From DRQF01 sp964559135 (GTDB lineage: Bacteria > Planctomycetota > GCA-002687715 > DRQF01), in contig CAZLGG010000032.1 of the NCBI GenBank assembly GCA_964559135.1, positions 1-37,599 on the forward strand: a stretch of 37,599 nt of DNA, written 5' to 3'. This document shows positions 33,852 to 37,599 of this stretch, piece by piece. The notes under the pieces were generated by a model. The model was not told the DNA's origin and made no database searches. It worked only from the letters and a program-made list of their open reading frames with translations. Position numbers and translations under genes: made by a program. How positions within the stretch are numbered: position 1 is the stretch's first letter; each line of letters starts with the position of its first letter.

Positions 33852-36055
33852 TGTCCCCCGAGAAACCTCATCGCATTCGTGTGCGGGTGTGTGACGGACG
33901 ACCTCGCGAGTCCAATCAGCTCAGAGGCCGCCTGGCGCCCCACATGGATTTCATCGATGTCCAAGACGGGCTCGAATTCGTGGTCTGCGCACTGAAAGAA
34001 GCTCACATCGAGAAAGTCCGTGCCAAGTTGACGGAAGCCGGGCTCGAAGAGATCCCAGGGGGCGACACGACGCTTCCTTCAGGTCCACGCCACGTGTGGG
34101 GAAAGCCTTACGGGTTCCTACCCCTTCCCGATCAGTTCACCGCGGCGCCGCCCATCTGGCACGACGGCACGAGGACGGCAGGATGCCTCTCGGGAGAATT
34201 GCGCTGCGAGATCGAGACCCTCACCCCCCTGCTCGTCGGGTGGGAGCGCCGAAGAATCGATGACCCCGGAGAACCGTGGCCGATCCCCTTCGCACCGGTG
34301 AGGGTCGGCGACGAACAGGTAAGGGTGAAATTCGGCGAACGGACGCTTCGCACCGTCGGATCGAAAAGTGTGCTCTACCCTCTGCGGGCGCCCTGGGGAG
34401 CGCGCCCCGTCCTCCTTCCCGGCGACTCGATCAAGGGTCTACTCCGGCACGAGCTGGGTGCGCTGCTGGGTGCCCCCATGGAACGGGTCGCCGAGCGGTC
34501 TTACTCGTATCGCCCCAACAGCCTCTTTCCCAGTCGACCGAATCCTCGCCTCATCCCCCGCCTCGCTCGAGTGCCCGATGGTGGATTCGAGATGCGCACC
34601 CTCGAGACGGGGGTTCGGGTCCGCGTGCCCCTCCAGCTCGATCTTCTCCCCGAGGACCTGAGGTACGGCAAGTCGGTCCAGGACGAGCCGCCTCGGTATC
34701 GTTTCGACCCACCCCATGGCGGAGCGAACTACCGTGGCGGCCTGGGGGCGGGAGAAAAGCTCAACGCGAAAGGGCAGCTCCATCGTCGGCTCGAAGCCGA
34801 CCCGGACCATCCCGTGAAGCGAGTGGCCGTTCCGCCGGAGGTCCAGGACGGATACCTGAACACGTTGCGGCATCTCACGAATCTCCAACACGGCCACTTC
34901 AGCGAGCGCCATCCCGACATGTCGAAGAAGGGTGAGGCGAAAGCGGCGCGGCGTCGCATTCGAGAGGCGGCGGCCCACGACGTCTTCTCGCCCGGTGACC
35001 TGATCTGGGTGGAATGGGACACCCGGGATCAATGCATCGTCTCATTGGGCTGGCACTACTATTACCGCTGGGCCTACACGGACACCGTCCGCCGCAAGGG
35101 ATGGACCCAAGAGCGTCGAGAATTGATTCCGTTGCCGGAAGAAAAACAACTGGACGGGTGCCCCGAGGACAAACACAGGCCGCCGCACGCTCTCTCCCCC
35201 GCCCGACGCATCTTCGGGTATACGGCAGAAAACAACCCATGGACGAAGGACATCGGCCATGGCGACCATGAGCAGCTCATGGGCCGCGTGTCCGTCAACG
35301 CCGCCATCGAGGTGGTCGCGAATGGGGACACGGACGATAGGCGCTTTCTCCCGCCGACGTTTCTCCGTGAACTCGGGGTCCCACGCCCGAGCGCGGTCGA
35401 GCACTACCTGGAGCAACCCTACCATCCCCAGTCACGCCCCTCGGACCAGGCGACTCTGACTACCTATGGTGATGCGATGGGCTACGACGAACCGGGCCGG
35501 CTCGCCGGTCGTAAGTTTTACCTCGACCGGTCCGACGCCTATACGGGAGAGCCATGGAGGGACGACTCGGAGGCCAATCGCCTCAACCCTCGCAGCACAC
35601 TGGCTTTGGAGGCCTCGAGGCCGGGACGACGTTTTCGGTTCACCCTCCGGTTTCGCGATCTCGACCCGAAGGAGCTGGCGGCGCTGATTCTCGCCCTGTG
35701 TCCCCACCAGTTTCGCGACGACGTGGAGGGCAAACACCCGGAGGGCTACTGCAGCAAGATGGGTTATGCTCGTCCTTTGGGTTGGGGAACGGTGCGTATC
35801 GAGATCAAGGAGATGCATTTCCTGACGGAGGACGGGCTCGCCCCGAAGTTGCAACCCCACGCGGACATGCGCGACTGGTTCAAGGAAAATTTCCAATCCC
35901 CCCCCACGCTGCCCGCCTGGTTGGACTTGCACCGCCACAAGCACCCGGATGCCGCGGACTATCCCCACAGGAACGGCAAGACTCAGGAGTTCCACAGCAA
36001 TTTGCGTGCGCAGCACACCCGTCTGCGCCGATACGATCCGGAGAGTCGCCGATGA
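33851..36055 (+). CDS. Large type III RAMP protein (TIGR03986-like)
   Basis: The 734-aa protein has an N-terminal extension (1-115) of unknown fold. A RAMP core then starts at GELRCEIETLTPLLVGWERR (115-134) with LLPGDSIKGLLRHELGALL (188-206). The closing glycine-rich element YARPLGWGTVRIEI lies near residues 637-650. Between them sits a long segment, including Arg/His-rich and Trp/Tyr-rich stretches, resembling the big single-chain RAMPs annotated as TIGR03986 in type III loci. It is probably a further Cas7-type backbone or capping subunit. The ATG shares its A with the preceding TGA, and the gene ends in an ATGA with the CARF gene. I cannot point to a catalytic residue with confidence. Confidence 0.8.
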   Translation: MSPEKPHRIRVRVCDGRPRESNQLRGRLAPHMDFIDVQDGLEFVVCALKEAHIEKVRAKLTEAGLEEIPGGDTTLPSGPRHVWGKPYGFLPLPDQFTAAPPIWHDGTRTAGCLSGELRCEIETLTPLLVGWERRRIDDPGEPWPIPFAPVRVGDEQVRVKFGERTLRTVGSKSVLYPLRAPWGARPVLLPGDSIKGLLRHELGALLGAPMERVAERSYSYRPNSLFPSRPNPRLIPRLARVPDGGFEMRTLETGVRVRVPLQLDLLPEDLRYGKSVQDEPPRYRFDPPHGGANYRGGLGAGEKLNAKGQLHRRLEADPDHPVKRVAVPPEVQDGYLNTLRHLTNLQHGHFSERHPDMSKKGEAKAARRRIREAAAHDVFSPGDLIWVEWDTRDQCIVSLGWHYYYRWAYTDTVRRKGWTQERRELIPLPEEKQLDGCPEDKHRPPHALSPARRIFGYTAENNPWTKDIGHGDHEQLMGRVSVNAAIEVVANGDTDDRRFLPPTFLRELGVPRPSAVEHYLEQPYHPQSRPSDQATLTTYGDAMGYDEPGRLAGRKFYLDRSDAYTGEPWRDDSEANRLNPRSTLALEASRPGRRFRFTLRFRDLDPKELAALILALCPHQFRDDVEGKHPEGYCSKMGYARPLGWGTVRIEIKEMHFLTEDGLAPKLQPHADMRDWFKENFQSPPTLPAWLDLHRHKHPDAADYPHRNGKTQEFHSNLRAQHTRLRRYDPESRR

Positions 36056-37569
36056 ACGTTCTGCTGGTTCTCACCGCCGGGCAGACCGACGTCCAGATCG
36101 TCACGGACGATGGACGCACGGAGTTCGAAAAGAGACGCTGCGGACGACTTCACGCCGAACTGGAAGATAGGATGGGGCAATGGGAGGTCCGCGACGCGCC
36201 CGCGATCAAAGCCCCAGGTCATATCCAAGCCCTGCCCCCCAGACCGTTCGCTCTGTGCACACCGAAACTCGATGCGGTGTTGGAGTTTCTTGAGCAAAGG
36301 AACGTCACCTTGACCCACGCGCTCATCTTGGAGACGCGCCGGGACCCGACGGCGGCGTCGGGCGATCCGCGCGCGGCCGGCCTCGTGCTGGCCCACCGGC
36401 TTCGCGACCAGTGCGGTGACGGGCTGGTCATCCAACGAGCGCCCTTCTTGGAGGGCTGCGAGCGGATCGAAGACAAAGATGGGGATCCCCGCGATGCACT
36501 GATCCGCAGGGATGTGATCGCTCGGATCGATCGCGCGATCCGTGACGCCGTGTGCAAAGTCGCCCAAGGGCGCGTCGTCGTCGCGGCCACGGGGGGCATG
36601 CCCCTGATCGCCACTCTCACGGAGGAGGTGGTGCGCCTGCATGCGGGCTCCTTCACCGAGGTTGAATTGATCGAGGTCGCCGATGGGGCGAAGGCCAACC
36701 CGCCCACGGGAGATCGAGCCGTGGAACGGCTGAGCCTTCCGGAGCCATCCGAATCCTACAAAGCGCGACGCCACGCATTGGAGCTCATTGAAAACGGCAA
36801 CCTGCTGGCGGCCTGGGGCGCCGTGAGCCACCTTCACGACGATGAGGTGGAACATGATTGGACACAGGTCGTGGAGTGGGTGTTTCACTTCGCATCGTCG
36901 CTGCCGATTCCCCAGGAGTGCGATATGACGATCCTCCGTCATCCGAAGATGGCGGTGCGCGCCGCGCTGCGGGTGGAGTTCGCATTGCAGGCGAAGAATG
37001 TACCCCGTGCCGTTCACGGGACCGTTGCATTCTACGAAGCGGCGTTGTGGGACCACCTGGGGGAGCGCGTCGAACGCTCCAGCGATCCGCAACGAAGTCG
37101 CCAGTTCAGAATCAGGAAGGGAGTGTCGGCTCCCGACCCTCGGTTGATTCGTACGGGCGATGGGAGCAAGGAGGACCGGAAACGGCCCTTCGAACCCGGG
37201 GAGGAAATCGACGGTGTCACGTGGTACTGGATCCATGACAACGAGCCGTGCGCAGGGCAGCTCACCAAGAACTTCCTCGCAAAAAAGGCTCTCCATCGGC
37301 TCGGCCGGGCCATCTCCCAGGTACGGGATCTTCGCAACGACGTCGCCCACAACGAACCGACTCCCGACCTCATGAATGATGCGTTCCGCCGCATGGTGGA
37401 GGCATCGCTGTGGTCGCAAGACGGGATGTTCCTCGCCCAACCTCTGGTCCAAGACGCTCTGAGGGAGCTCGAGGTGGAGGCGCCCGAGGACCTTCGCAAC
37501 GCTCTGACCCATGAGATACGTTCCCGGTTGACGGAGCCTCCTCCTCAGCAGAGGCGGCGGAGGGGATAG
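36052..37569 (+). CDS. CARF-HEPN ancillary ribonuclease (Csm6/Csx1-like)
   Basis: The 505-aa protein has an N-terminal CARF-like Rossmann domain: strand LLVLTAGQTD at the start and a glycine motif ATGGMPLIATL (T180-G181-G182) where Csm6/Csx1 proteins bind cyclic oligoadenylate. A long middle region follows. The C-terminal HEPN domain carries the R-x4-H RNase motif RNDVAH (Arg428 to His433). The family is switched on by the second messenger made by Cas10, and it cleaves RNA nonspecifically. Its gene ends the operon, coupled by ATGA to the RAMP gene. The frame is open 498 nt further upstream, but the ATG at 36052 gives the CARF start and the overlap. Together with the GGDD Cas10 this makes a complete signalling pair. 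Confidence 0.88.
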   Translation: MNVLLVLTAGQTDVQIVTDDGRTEFEKRRCGRLHAELEDRMGQWEVRDAPAIKAPGHIQALPPRPFALCTPKLDAVLEFLEQRNVTLTHALILETRRDPTAASGDPRAAGLVLAHRLRDQCGDGLVIQRAPFLEGCERIEDKDGDPRDALIRRDVIARIDRAIRDAVCKVAQGRVVVAATGGMPLIATLTEEVVRLHAGSFTEVELIEVADGAKANPPTGDRAVERLSLPEPSESYKARRHALELIENGNLLAAWGAVSHLHDDEVEHDWTQVVEWVFHFASSLPIPQECDMTILRHPKMAVRAALRVEFALQAKNVPRAVHGTVAFYEAALWDHLGERVERSSDPQRSRQFRIRKGVSAPDPRLIRTGDGSKEDRKRPFEPGEEIDGVTWYWIHDNEPCAGQLTKNFLAKKALHRLGRAISQVRDLRNDVAHNEPTPDLMNDAFRRMVEASLWSQDGMFLAQPLVQDALRELEVEAPEDLRNALTHEIRSRLTEPPPQQRRRRG

Positions 37570-37599
37570 GGGGCGAGGGGACGGGGTTTTTGGCTGGAG

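Noticed and set aside
37500..37599. CRISPR array or terminator at the window end
   Set aside because: Only GC-rich low-complexity sequence and one short T run are seen; no direct repeats are present.

Overview
The window is about 37.6 kb of high-GC bacterial DNA from a draft scaffold, with two runs of N at 17541-17640 and 33703-33712. The cell is Gram-negative: it has a Kdo transferase for LPS (waaA) and the hopanoid radical-SAM enzyme HpnH. The secreted FG-GAP/VCBS-type proteins, the high GC and the HpnH cluster would fit Planctomycetota or a similar deep-branching lineage. No rRNA is present to prove this, so the assignment is tentative. No tRNA, rRNA, transposase or CRISPR array was seen.

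Region 1 (1-8896, mostly minus strand): a secreted hypothetical protein lies between two copies of a 73-bp structured repeat. Beyond it is a compact housekeeping cluster that reads, in transcription order, dksA-like, lspA, an unusual response regulator, secA, waaA and metK. Several of these genes overlap or nearly touch. Region 2 (9132-17488, plus strand): a Xer-type recombinase, a secreted FG-GAP repeat protein, a possible 45-residue ORF coupled to an M14 zinc carboxypeptidase, and the A and B subunits of a type IIA topoisomerase (parC/parE-like) overlapping by 8 nt. Region 3 (17489-17721) is a convergent intergenic stretch with an assembly gap whose two edges are the same 19-nt sequence, followed by a third copy of the structured repeat.

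Region 4 (17722-20372, minus strand): hpnH, two small conserved-looking hypothetical genes, and a secreted TlpA/thioredoxin-fold protein. The first Cys codon of the expected WCGPC active site in that last protein is an in-frame TGA, giving W-U-G-P-C, so it is a strong selenoprotein candidate. Naive gene calling would truncate it to residues 65-327. Region 5 (20566-21240): a LuxR/NarL-family response regulator on the plus strand.

Region 6 (21364-37569, plus strand) is the most notable part: nine tightly coupled genes behind one recognisable sigma70-like promoter. The first four are a type I-G (formerly I-U) CRISPR effector set in the Geobacter sulfurreducens order: cas3 with a C-terminal HD, csb3/cas8, csb1/cas7 and csb2/cas5-cas6. 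Where cas4-cas1-cas2 would be expected, the operon runs directly into a type III module. That module holds an HD-less Cas10 with an intact GGDD cyclase motif, a Cas7-Csx10-like fusion with a basic N-terminal tail and helical C-terminus, a tandem-RAMP protein interrupted by an assembly gap, a 734-aa RAMP resembling the TIGR03986 family, and a CARF-HEPN (Csm6/Csx1-like) ribonuclease. My inference is a single transcript coding for two crRNA-guided effectors: DNA targeting by I-G, and RNA sensing with cyclic-oligoadenylate signalling by type III. Both would probably use crRNAs processed by Csb2, since no separate Cas6, adaptation genes or array lie in the window.
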